Source of the DNA: an uncultured Clostridia bacterium
GTDB taxonomy: Bacteria; Bacillota; Clostridia; TANB77; CAG-508
Length of the DNA: 27,973 nt
Direction: 5' to 3'
Assembly (NCBI GenBank): GCA_947599995.1
Contig: CANQFW010000009.1
Coordinates: 1 to 27,973, forward strand
The notes under the pieces were generated by a model, which saw nothing but the letters and a program-made list of their open reading frames with translations, ran no database searches and was not told the DNA's origin. Every line of letters begins with the position of its first letter. The first letter of the stretch is position 1. Below, piece after piece: positions 14,400-22,158 of this stretch. Made by a program: the position numbers and the translations under genes.

Positions 14400-14482
14400 A
14401 TAAAATACAAATGCACAGTTTATACTTATATTCATAATAAATGATATTTTAATAAAAAAATGCCATACAAAGGTGTATTAGA

Positions 14483-14529
14483 AAGGAGAGAGATATAAGC
14501 TTTTAAAGCCTATATCTATAAGAAATATG
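14483..14529 (+). promoter_or_regulatory. Shine-Dalgarno and ATG of ntpE separated by a hairpin
   Basis: AAGGAGAG (14483-14490) is 36 bases from the ATG (14527), too far for normal initiation. The gap holds a hairpin: AGATATA (14491-14497) pairs with TATATCT (14511-14517), then one A-C mismatch, then GCTT (14499-14502) pairs with AAGC (14506-14509), loop TTA. Folded, the Shine-Dalgarno abuts the stem base and lies 9 bases from the ATG. No ATG, GTG or TTG in frame lies nearer the site. Confidence 0.6.
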
Positions 14530-15105
14530 GACGTTATTAATCAAAAGCTAAAAAAATTTGAAGAAAGTTGTTTAAATACAGCAAGAATGGATGCAGAAGA
14601 AACAGTAAATCAAATAAACAATAAAATTAGCGAGAATATCAAGCAAGAAATACAAGATTATGAAGAAGAAAAACAGAAAGAATATGAAAAGAAGATTATA
14701 AAATTAGAACATAATTACAATTCAAAAGTATTTCAATTAAATAACGATGCAAAGCATGCAATTTTACAAAAAAAAGAAGAATTAAAGAAAGAAATTATGA
14801 CTGAAATAGTAGAGAAATTAAAAGTTTTTGTACAGTCTGAAAAGTATGAAGAGTTTTTAATAAAAAATATAAATAAATCTCGTGAAAAATTGAATATTGA
14901 AAATACTGATAAAATATCAATTTATTTAACAAAAAATGATAAAAAAAGATATGAGACAAAACTTGAAGATATTTTTTCATGTACAGTGTATGATACAGAT
15001 GATGATTACATTGGTGGAGCAATTTGCATAAATGAGACCAAAGGGATTATGGTAGATAATACAATAAAAGAATTACTTGAGAATGAATATGAAATAGAAA
15101 TATAA
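14527..15105 (+). CDS. ntpE: V/A-type ATPase subunit E
   Basis: This 192-residue peripheral stalk protein has a long N-terminal coiled coil (about 1-100), a short linker, and a globular C-terminal domain ending DDDYIGGAICINETKGIMV, the GG-containing signature of vATP-synt_E. It pairs with subunit G/H and holds the top of the A3B3 head. The start codon has no adjacent ribosome binding site; see the hairpin entry at 14483. A 140-base gap without clear features separates it from ntpA. Confidence 0.9.
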   Translation: MDVINQKLKKFEESCLNTARMDAEETVNQINNKISENIKQEIQDYEEEKQKEYEKKIIKLEHNYNSKVFQLNNDAKHAILQKKEELKKEIMTEIVEKLKVFVQSEKYEEFLIKNINKSREKLNIENTDKISIYLTKNDKKRYETKLEDIFSCTVYDTDDDYIGGAICINETKGIMVDNTIKELLENEYEIEI

Positions 15106-15245
15106 AAAAATCTTGCTTATGTTAGTTTAAAAATCTAAAAGAATATATTAGTAAAAAAGTTTACATATGTTAGAGATTTAGATGACTTTTAACTACAAAT
15201 GATATATTAAAAATATACTCATTTTAAGAGAAAGGAAAATTGGTA

Positions 15246-17024
15246 ATGGAAGAAGTTAAACAGATAATTTCAATAAATGGACCAGTAGTAATTGCAGAAG
15301 GAAAAAAAGACTTTGCAATGCATGACATGGTTCTTGTTGGAAGTCTAGAATTATTAGGTGAAGTAATTAAGATAGACAAAAATTCTGCTATTATTCAGGT
15401 TTATGAAGATACATCCGGATTAAAAATCGGTGAAAAAGTGGTTACAACAGGAGCACCATTGTCACTAAGTTTAGGTCCAGGTCTTATTGGAAATATTTTT
15501 GATGGAATATTAAGACCACTTGATGATCTAAAAAAGAAAACAGGAGACTTTATAGAAAGAGGGTGTACTTTACCTTCAATAAATAAAAGTTCTCTATGGG
15601 ATTTTAAAGCAATAGTCAAAATAGGTGATAAGGTAAAACAAGGTGATGTTTTAGGAAATGTACAAGAAACCAATAGTATAGTAAATAAGATTATGGTTCC
15701 AGTAGGAATTTCTGGTGAAGTTGTAGAAGTTAAGCCTGAAGGCAAATACAGTGCTTATGATATAATTGCTAAGATAAACACAGGAAAGAATATAGTAAAT
15801 TTAAATATGATACAAACTTGGCCAATAAGAAAGCAAAGGCCTTATAAGAAAAGATTAGAAGCAAATGATCTACTATTTACAGGTCAAAGAGTTATAGATT
15901 CAATCTTTCCTATAACAAAAGGTGGAACTGCAATGATACCTGGAGGATTCGGAACAGGAAAAACAATGTTACAACATCAGCTTGCGAAATGGTGTGATGC
16001 AGATATAATTGTGTATATTGGATGTGGAGAAAGAGGAAATGAAATGACAGATGTGTTAGAAGAATTTCCAAAATTGACAGACCCAAGAACTGGAAGACCT
16101 TTAATGGAAAGAACAATATTGATTGCAAACACTTCAAACATGCCAGTAGCCGCAAGAGAAGCTTCGATATATACAGGAATTACAATTGCTGAATACTATA
16201 AAGATATGGGCTACAATGTGGCAATAATGGCAGATTCAACATCAAGATGGGCAGAAGCATTAAGAGAAATCTCTGGAAGATTAGAAGAGATGCCAGCAGA
16301 AGAAGGATTCCCTTCATATTTGCCATCAAGATTATCAGAATTTTATGGAAGAGCAGGTAAAACCCAAAATGAAAATGGAAATATTGGAACTGTTACAATA
16401 ATAGGAGCTGTATCTCCACAAGGCTCAGACTTTTCTGAGCCAGTTACTCAAAACACCAAAAGGTTTGTACATGTATTTTGGGCCTTAAATAGAGATTTAG
16501 CATATTCAAGACACTATCCAGCAGTTGACTGGAATATCAGTTATAGTGAGTATGCAGCAAAGTTAGAAGACTGGTATGAAGAAAAAGTAGATCCAAAATT
16601 TAATGAATATAGACAAAGAATAATAAAAATGTTAGAAGAAGAAAATGAATTAATAGAAATTTCAAAAGTAGTAGGACAAGATGTTCTATCTGACAATAAA
16701 AAACTTGTTCTAGAAATTTGCAAAGCAATTAGAGTAGGATTCTTACAACAAAGTGCTTTCAACGAAATTGACACAGCGGTTCCTTTAAAAAAACAATTTA
16801 AAATGATGGAATCAAGTCTAATATTATATGATACTGCAAGCAGACTCATAAAACAAGGTATTCCTATATCAAAAATAAAAGAAAAAGGCTTTTTTGAGGA
16901 ATATGTAAAATTAAAATTTAATATTGGAAATCATGAAAAAGACATGGAAGAATTCAAGGTTTTTAATAAAAAAATTAAGACGGAACTTAGAAAAATAGAA
17001 GAAGAATATGAAATGCATTTATAG
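15246..17024 (+). CDS. ntpA: V/A-type ATPase catalytic subunit A
   Basis: This 592-residue catalytic subunit hydrolyses or makes ATP in the A3B3 head. It shows the N-terminal beta barrel, the A-specific insertion (about 110-190), and the P-loop GGFGTGKT (233-240). It also has IGCGERGNEM with the catalytic region, ADSTSRWAEALREISGRLEE, and the C-terminal helical bundle ending EMHL. The ATG at 15246 is preferred to TTG 15240, with AAAGGA 9 bases before it. Length and all motifs are standard. The product could run as a sodium or proton pump or as a synthase; sequence here does not decide. Confidence 0.97.
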   Translation: MEEVKQIISINGPVVIAEGKKDFAMHDMVLVGSLELLGEVIKIDKNSAIIQVYEDTSGLKIGEKVVTTGAPLSLSLGPGLIGNIFDGILRPLDDLKKKTGDFIERGCTLPSINKSSLWDFKAIVKIGDKVKQGDVLGNVQETNSIVNKIMVPVGISGEVVEVKPEGKYSAYDIIAKINTGKNIVNLNMIQTWPIRKQRPYKKRLEANDLLFTGQRVIDSIFPITKGGTAMIPGGFGTGKTMLQHQLAKWCDADIIVYIGCGERGNEMTDVLEEFPKLTDPRTGRPLMERTILIANTSNMPVAAREASIYTGITIAEYYKDMGYNVAIMADSTSRWAEALREISGRLEEMPAEEGFPSYLPSRLSEFYGRAGKTQNENGNIGTVTIIGAVSPQGSDFSEPVTQNTKRFVHVFWALNRDLAYSRHYPAVDWNISYSEYAAKLEDWYEEKVDPKFNEYRQRIIKMLEEENELIEISKVVGQDVLSDNKKLVLEICKAIRVGFLQQSAFNEIDTAVPLKKQFKMMESSLILYDTASRLIKQGIPISKIKEKGFFEEYVKLKFNIGNHEKDMEEFKVFNKKIKTELRKIEEEYEMHL

Positions 17025-17042
17025 AGATAGGAAGTGATTGTT

Positions 17043-18386
17043 TTGAAAATAGAATATATAGGACTAGATAGTATTAATGGTCCACTAGTTTGCATAAAAA
17101 CGCCAAAAGAATTATCATTTAATGAGCAAGTAGAATTAATACTAGAATCTGGTGAAAAAAGAATAGGAAATGTCATTGCCATAAACAAAGAGATTTCAGT
17201 AATTCAAGTATATGAAGGTACGTCTGGAATGAATTCTAAGGGAGTAAAAAGCGTATTAAAAGGAAGACCATTGGAATTGGATCTATCAAAAGAAATGCTT
17301 GGAAGGCTTTTTGATGGAGCTGGAAGACCTATAGACGGATTAGGAAAAATAAAAGCAGATGTAAGAAGAAATATAAATGGCAAGGCAATTAATCCGATAT
17401 GTAGACAATATCCAAGAAATTATATAGAAACGGGAATATCAGCAATAGATGGGTTAATAACATTAATAAGAGGACAAAAATTGCCCATATTTTCTGGAAG
17501 CGGAATAAATCATAATGAGCTTGCAGAAAAAATAATAAGACAAGCAAACATAAAAGATGATAGCAAATTTGCAATAGTATTTGGTTTAATGGGAGCCGAG
17601 TATGAAACAGCGGAATTTTTTAGAAAAAGTTTCGAGGAAAATGGAATTTTATCAAAAGTTGTAACATTTCAAAATTTATCTAATGATCCGTCTGTTGAAA
17701 GAATTTTAACTCCAAAAGTAGCACTTACATGCGCAGAGTATCTAGCCTTCGACCTAGATATGCAAGTTTTAGTAATTTTAACAGACATGACAGCATATGC
17801 TGAAAGTTTAAGAGAAATATCAACACTAAAAGGAGAAATACCAAGTAGAAAAGGATATCCAGGATATTTATATAGTGATTTGGCATCAATTTACGAAAGA
17901 GCTGGAATGATAAAAGGAAAAAAAGGATCAATTACTCAAATTCCTATACTCACAATGCCAAATGACGACATATCTCACCCAATTCCAGATATGACAGGAT
18001 ACATCACTGAAGGGCAAATAGTATTATCAAAAGAATTATATAAAAAAGGAATAAATCCACCTATTAACATACTAGATTCTCTATCAAGACTCATGAAGGA
18101 TGGAATAGGAAAAGACTACACAAGAGAAGATCATAGGCAACTTTCAGATCAATTATTCTCGTCATATTCAAAAGTCCAAGATGCAAGAGCTTTAGCAAAG
18201 GTTTTAGGAGAATCAGATCTTTCAGAAATTGACAAAAAATACCTAGAATTCGGAAAAGCATTTGAGGAAAAGTTTATAAATCAAGAAACAATGGAGTCAA
18301 GAACAATTAATCAGACACTTGATTTAGCTTGGGAAATACTAAAGATTTTGCCAGAGGAAGAATGGGATAAAATTGATAAAAAATAA
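17043..18386 (+). CDS. ntpB: V/A-type ATPase subunit B
   Basis: The non-catalytic partner of subunit A in the hexameric head, 447 residues from the chosen start. It has the beta barrel (VEGTSG-like QVYEGTSGMNSKG), the degenerate nucleotide-binding loop (FSGSGINHNELAEKI in place of a true P-loop), MTAYAESLREIST, and GYLYSDLASIYERAG. The TTG at 17043 is used because GGAAG lies 8 bases before it, whereas GTG 17034 would nearly touch the site. The spacing of 18 bases after ntpA suggests translational coupling. Confidence 0.96.
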   Translation: MKIEYIGLDSINGPLVCIKTPKELSFNEQVELILESGEKRIGNVIAINKEISVIQVYEGTSGMNSKGVKSVLKGRPLELDLSKEMLGRLFDGAGRPIDGLGKIKADVRRNINGKAINPICRQYPRNYIETGISAIDGLITLIRGQKLPIFSGSGINHNELAEKIIRQANIKDDSKFAIVFGLMGAEYETAEFFRKSFEENGILSKVVTFQNLSNDPSVERILTPKVALTCAEYLAFDLDMQVLVILTDMTAYAESLREISTLKGEIPSRKGYPGYLYSDLASIYERAGMIKGKKGSITQIPILTMPNDDISHPIPDMTGYITEGQIVLSKELYKKGINPPINILDSLSRLMKDGIGKDYTREDHRQLSDQLFSSYSKVQDARALAKVLGESDLSEIDKKYLEFGKAFEEKFINQETMESRTINQTLDLAWEILKILPEEEWDKIDKK

Positions 18387-18407
18387 AGTAAAGGAAATTA
18401 GAGTAAA

Positions 18408-19016
18408 ATGGCTTCAAATACATTACCAACTAAAAATAATTTAATGCGATTAAAGGATAAAATTAAATTATCCAAACAAGGACATGAATTATTAGAAAAG
18501 AAAAAATTTATATTGACAGTGGAAAAAGATAAGACTAAGCAAAAAAAAGAAGAGGTAAAAAATAAATTAAAGGAAGAATTATCTAGTGCGATTTCAAAAT
18601 TAAAATATGCTAGCATCGACATTGGGCTAGATAAATTAATAGATATTTCAGAAGAGATAGATGGGATAAGAAATATCGATATAAAGTATAAAACAATTAT
18701 GGGAGTTGAAATACCATCTGTTGTGTACGAAAAGACAGACATAGAATTAACATATGGATTATATGGAACTACAATTTCTGTGGATGAGTGCATAATTAGT
18801 TTTAATAAGGTAAGAGAGCTAATAATTCAACTTTCAGAATTAGAAAATACAGAATTTAGATTAGATGAAAGTATTAAGAGCGTACAAAAGCGCTCTAATG
18901 CTCTAGAAGATATAATAATTCCAGAAGATGAGGTTACCGCGAGCAAGATTTCTGATATATTGGAAGAAAGAGAAAGAGAAGAATTTACTAGGCTGAAGGT
19001 TTTAAAGAAAAGGTAG
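18408..19016 (+). CDS. ntpD: V/A-type ATPase subunit D
   Basis: A 202-residue, mainly coiled-coil central shaft subunit that turns inside the A3B3 head. The N-terminus NTLPTKNNLMRLKDKIKLSK and the C-terminal helix with RSNALEDIIIPE are the family signatures. It is the last gene of the operon; the terminator follows after 24 bases. Confidence 0.95.
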   Translation: MASNTLPTKNNLMRLKDKIKLSKQGHELLEKKKFILTVEKDKTKQKKEEVKNKLKEELSSAISKLKYASIDIGLDKLIDISEEIDGIRNIDIKYKTIMGVEIPSVVYEKTDIELTYGLYGTTISVDECIISFNKVRELIIQLSELENTEFRLDESIKSVQKRSNALEDIIIPEDEVTASKISDILEEREREEFTRLKVLKKR

Positions 19017-19040
19017 ATATTTTAATCACAAAATACTAAA

Positions 19041-19079
19041 AAACATTCTCCATCTGTAAAACAGAAATGGAGAATGTTT
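19041..19079. terminator. Bidirectional terminator between ntpD and the SPFH gene
   Basis: AAACATTCTCCAT (19041-19053) and ATGGAGAATGTTT (19067-19079) form a 13-bp stem with an inner CTGT/ACAG pair. T runs follow it on the plus strand and A runs precede it (T runs on the minus strand). It serves both converging units. Confidence 0.92.
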
Positions 19080-19100
19080 TTTTAAAAATTAAAATGTGAA

Positions 19101-20003
19101 TTATTTTTTATCATCTTTTAAAACTTCTTTTATAGCTCCAAGACTACTCAAAGCAGATGTTGCCTCAAAAGGGATAAATACCTTATTAGCCTCGCCGTTT
19201 GCAACTTCCTTTAAAGCTTCTAAAGATTTTAATTGTACTAATTTTTCATCTGGATCAGACTTCTTAATAGCATCATAAACCATTTGAATTTCTTTAGCCT
19301 TAGCATCAGCAACTTCTCTAATAGCTTTAGCTTCACCTGCAGCACGTCTAACTTTTGCTTCACTTTCAGCTTCAGCTTCAAGGATTGCAGCTTGTTTTTT
19401 ACCTTCTGCAACTGTGATTGCAGATTGCTTTTGAGCCTCAGCTTCAAGGATTATAGCTCTTTTATTACGCTCTGCATTCATTTGTTTTTCCATTGCATCT
19501 CTTATGTCAGCTGGTGGGTTGATGTCCTTAATTTCAACACGATTAATTTTACATCCCCATTTGTCTGTTGCTTCATCAAGAATTGAACGTAATTGATAGT
19601 TTATTGACTCACGAGAACCAAAAGTCTCATCTAAGTCCATTTTACCAACAATATCACGTATAGTTGTAATTGCTAAATATTCAATACCTTTCTTTAGATT
19701 TTGAATTTCATAAACAGCTTTAACAGGATCTGTTATTTGATAGAAAACAACAGTGTCTATATTAATTGTAACATTATCTTTTGTAATTACTCCTTGTGGT
19801 GGGATATCCATAGTTTGCTCTTTTAAAAGTACGACAGAACTTACTCTGTCAAAGAAAGGTATAATAATTGCTAAACCAGCATCAGCGACCTTCTCAAATT
19901 TTCCTAATCTTTCAATTATATATACCTCAGATTGGTTAACAACCTTAATTGATGAAAATGCTATAATAAAAATGATAACAAGTAAAATAATTAAAAAAAC
20001 CAT
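19101..20003 (-). CDS. SPFH/stomatin-like membrane protein (QmcA/YbbK type)
   Basis: This 300-residue protein has one N-terminal membrane segment (about 2-20). The SPFH band-7 domain contains NQSEVYIIERLGKF, the proline-rich MDIPPQGVITKDN, VVFYQITDP and INPPADI. A long Ala/Glu/Lys coiled coil (AERNKRAIILEAEAQKQ onward) and a C-terminal conserved patch VFIPFEATSALSSLG follow. Family members form large oligomeric membrane microdomains and act with NfeD partners. The gene directly follows such an nfeD gene. GGAGG lies 8 bases before the ATG. Confidence 0.92.
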   Translation of the reverse strand: MVFLIILLVIIFIIAFSSIKVVNQSEVYIIERLGKFEKVADAGLAIIIPFFDRVSSVVLLKEQTMDIPPQGVITKDNVTINIDTVVFYQITDPVKAVYEIQNLKKGIEYLAITTIRDIVGKMDLDETFGSRESINYQLRSILDEATDKWGCKINRVEIKDINPPADIRDAMEKQMNAERNKRAIILEAEAQKQSAITVAEGKKQAAILEAEAESEAKVRRAAGEAKAIREVADAKAKEIQMVYDAIKKSDPDEKLVQLKSLEALKEVANGEANKVFIPFEATSALSSLGAIKEVLKDDKK

Positions 20004-20058
20004 ATTTTTTTCCTCCTTATAATTTTATATTTATTTATATATTAAAAACTAATATCAA

Positions 20059-20499
20059 TTAATGGGTAGCAATAGTTGAATTTACAGGTTCAACTTTTAA
20101 TTTTACTCCATCAATTTCAAGAACTCTAACCTTTGTACCTCTTTTTAATGGAGTATCTGAAACTGCACACCAAAGTTCACCATTTATTTTAATTTTACCT
20201 GGAGATTCAATACTATTTATGTCTTCCATTACATAACCTTCTTTTTTTATAATGGTGTAAATATTTGTTGGCATTGTTTCTTTTATAGAAATCATTTTAT
20301 TGACAAGTGGTCTTGTAAATATTATAAGAATTACAGAAACGATAACAAAAACTAATGATTGTATAAAAAGACTTTCAGAAAATAAGCTGACTATCATAGC
20401 AAAAAGAGCACCTACTCCAAACCAAAAAACTAAAAATCCTGTTGTTATAATTTCTAATACAAAAAATATGCCACTAACTATCAACCATATTGGCCACAT
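20059..20499 (-). CDS. NfeD-family membrane protein
   Basis: This protein of about 146 residues has three hydrophobic segments (about 4-75, with FWFGVGALFAMIVS and FIQSLVFVIVSVILIIFTRP). A small OB-fold domain follows (GYVMEDINSIESPGKIKING, then GTKVRVLEIDGVKLKVEP). This is the short NfeD1b form that always partners an SPFH protein, as here. The ATG at 20499 is chosen over GTG 20508, with AGGAGG 8 bases before it. Its promoter is TTGATT-17-TATAAT on the minus strand at 20531-20559. Confidence 0.9.
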   Translation of the reverse strand: MWPIWLIVSGIFFVLEIITTGFLVFWFGVGALFAMIVSLFSESLFIQSLVFVIVSVILIIFTRPLVNKMISIKETMPTNIYTIIKKEGYVMEDINSIESPGKIKINGELWCAVSDTPLKRGTKVRVLEIDGVKLKVEPVNSTIATH

Positions 20500-20530
20500 A
20501 AAATGCACCTCCTAAATATTACATAATAAA

Positions 20531-20559
20531 ATTATACCATATATACTAAAAAAAATCAA
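20531..20559 (-). promoter_or_regulatory. Promoter of nfeD-SPFH operon
   Basis: On the minus strand, TTGATT (complement 20554-20559), a 17-base spacer and a perfect TATAAT (complement 20531-20536). Confidence 0.75.
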
Positions 20560-20566
20560 ATAATAC

Positions 20567-20595
20567 TTGTAAAAATAAGAAAAAAATGATAATAT
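20567..20595 (+). promoter_or_regulatory. Probable promoter of the pilin-like gene and murB
   Basis: TTGTAA (20567-20572), 17 bases, TAATAT (20590-20595). The leader that follows (about 90 bases) holds an AT-rich dyad TGAAAAAT / ATTTTTCA near 20631-20653. Confidence 0.45.
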
Positions 20596-20690
20596 AAGGT
20601 TACAGTTTTTAACCAAAGATTGTAGAGTAATGTGAAAAATATTAATTATTTTTCAACCGATTTATGCCTTGGAAAGGAATAATAGTAAAA

Positions 20691-21146
20691 ATGAAAAAAA
20701 ACAAAGGAATAACTTTAATTGCATTGACAATAACAATAATTGTAATAGTAATACTATCTTCAGTAATAATTACAACAGTAAAAAAATCAAATAGCACAGT
20801 AAAACAAGCAAGAATCAGTACTAAAGTATATGAATTACAACAGGTTCAACAATCTGTTATACAAAACTATATAAAATATAAACAAACAGGAAATGAAGAA
20901 TATTTAGTAGGTACAAAATGCAATAGCCAAGATACTTTGAATACATATAAAGAAGAATTAGGAATAGAATTTAAAAGTACATATGAAGATTATTATATAT
21001 TAGGTAGTAGTGATGAACTAAAAAAAATTGGACTTAAAAACGGTGAGGATTCCTATATAGTAAACTATAAAACAGGAGAAGTATTCAATTACACAACGAA
21101 AAAAACAGAAGATGGAAATGTACTATATATTAATGGAAATGAATAA
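20691..21146 (+). CDS. Type IV pilin-like protein
   Basis: This 151-residue protein has a class III signal: basic KKNKG, then a hydrophobic helix ITLIALTITIIVIVILSSVI, then a polar Asn/Lys/Thr-rich domain with one cysteine. It resembles pilins and pseudopilins cut by a prepilin peptidase after the glycine. However, the glutamate at position +5 (Phe-Thr-Leu-Ile-Glu in most) is alanine here. No pilus assembly gene is nearby, so it may be a minor pilin, a pseudopilin or a simple surface protein. The start is at 20691; AAAGGA lies about 13 bases upstream. The ATG at 20664 has no ribosome binding site. Confidence 0.7.
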   Translation: MKKNKGITLIALTITIIVIVILSSVIITTVKKSNSTVKQARISTKVYELQQVQQSVIQNYIKYKQTGNEEYLVGTKCNSQDTLNTYKEELGIEFKSTYEDYYILGSSDELKKIGLKNGEDSYIVNYKTGEVFNYTTKKTEDGNVLYINGNE

Positions 21147-21178
21147 AATTAAAAACAATATCTAATTTAGGAGGAAGT

Positions 21179-22096
21179 ATGTCAAGTGATGAAACTTACT
21201 TAAATTTGCAAAAAATATGTAAAGAAAAAGTAATTCAAAATGAACCAATGAGTAAACACACAAGTTTCAAAATAGGAGGAACAGCAGATTTTTTTGTAGA
21301 GGCATGTTCCATAGAAGAAATTAGATTGTTACAAAATTATGCTAAAAATAATAATATTCCTTTATATATTATTGGAAATGGAAGTAATTTACTTGTATCT
21401 GACAAAGGTCTAAGGGGAATAGTAATAAAGCTTAAATTAGAAAAAATTGAGATAGAAGATGATATAGAAAATGTAATTGTAACTCTAGGAGCAGGAGTTA
21501 AACTATCTGCAATTGCACATATTTTAATGCAAAAAGGAATATCAGGAATGGAGGAGCTTTCTGGAATTCCAGGGACAATTGGTGGAGCAATAAGAATGAA
21601 TGCAGGAGCATACGCAAAAGAGATTAAAGATTTATGCATATCGACAAAATGCATGAACGATAAAGGACAAATAATTGAACTTTCTAATGAACAACAACAA
21701 TTTGAATATAGAAGTAGTATATTTAAAAAGAAAAAATATATTATTTTGGAAACAAAATTAAAACTAACAAAAGCAAAAAAAGAGAAAATAAATGATAAAA
21801 TGAAAGAATATATACTAAAAAGGAAACAAAGCCAACCAATAGACTTCCCATCAGCAGGAAGTACTTTTAAAAGAGGAGATGGATTTATTACTGCTAAAAT
21901 AATTGATGAATGTGGGTTAAAAGGTTTCTATATAGGTGGGGCAGAAGTTTCTAAAAAGCATGCAGGTTTCATTGTAAACAAAGGAAACGCTACAGCAAAA
22001 GACGTATTGGAATTAATTCAATGTGTAAAAGAAAAAGTACGAGAAGAAACAGGATTTGATATTGAAGAAGAGATTGAGTTTATAGGTGAAAAATAA
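21179..22096 (+). CDS. murB: UDP-N-acetylenolpyruvoylglucosamine reductase
   Basis: Catalyses the NADPH-dependent step that makes UDP-MurNAc in peptidoglycan synthesis, in the cytoplasm, with FAD. Of its 305 residues, the FAD-binding part shows IGNGSNLLVSDKGLRGIVI and GIPGTIGGAIRMNAGAY. The catalytic region has YRSSIF (arginine), PSAGSTFKRG (the proton-donating serine) and the terminal EEEIEFIGE (glutamate). The region GFYIGGAEVSKKHAGFIVN is typical of MurB from Gram-positives. AGGAGG lies 4 bases before the ATG. The next gene is yvcK-like, a usual neighbour. Confidence 0.97.
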   Translation: MSSDETYLNLQKICKEKVIQNEPMSKHTSFKIGGTADFFVEACSIEEIRLLQNYAKNNNIPLYIIGNGSNLLVSDKGLRGIVIKLKLEKIEIEDDIENVIVTLGAGVKLSAIAHILMQKGISGMEELSGIPGTIGGAIRMNAGAYAKEIKDLCISTKCMNDKGQIIELSNEQQQFEYRSSIFKKKKYIILETKLKLTKAKKEKINDKMKEYILKRKQSQPIDFPSAGSTFKRGDGFITAKIIDECGLKGFYIGGAEVSKKHAGFIVNKGNATAKDVLELIQCVKEKVREETGFDIEEEIEFIGEK

Positions 22097-22158
22097 AGAA
22101 ATTATTAAAAAAATATATACCAAAAATCAAAATTTTTGTGTCGAAAGGATTAGAAAAA

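Noticed and set aside
15106..15245. Internal promoter or riboswitch before ntpA
   Set aside because: Only partial matches to promoter boxes and no stable fold seen by eye.
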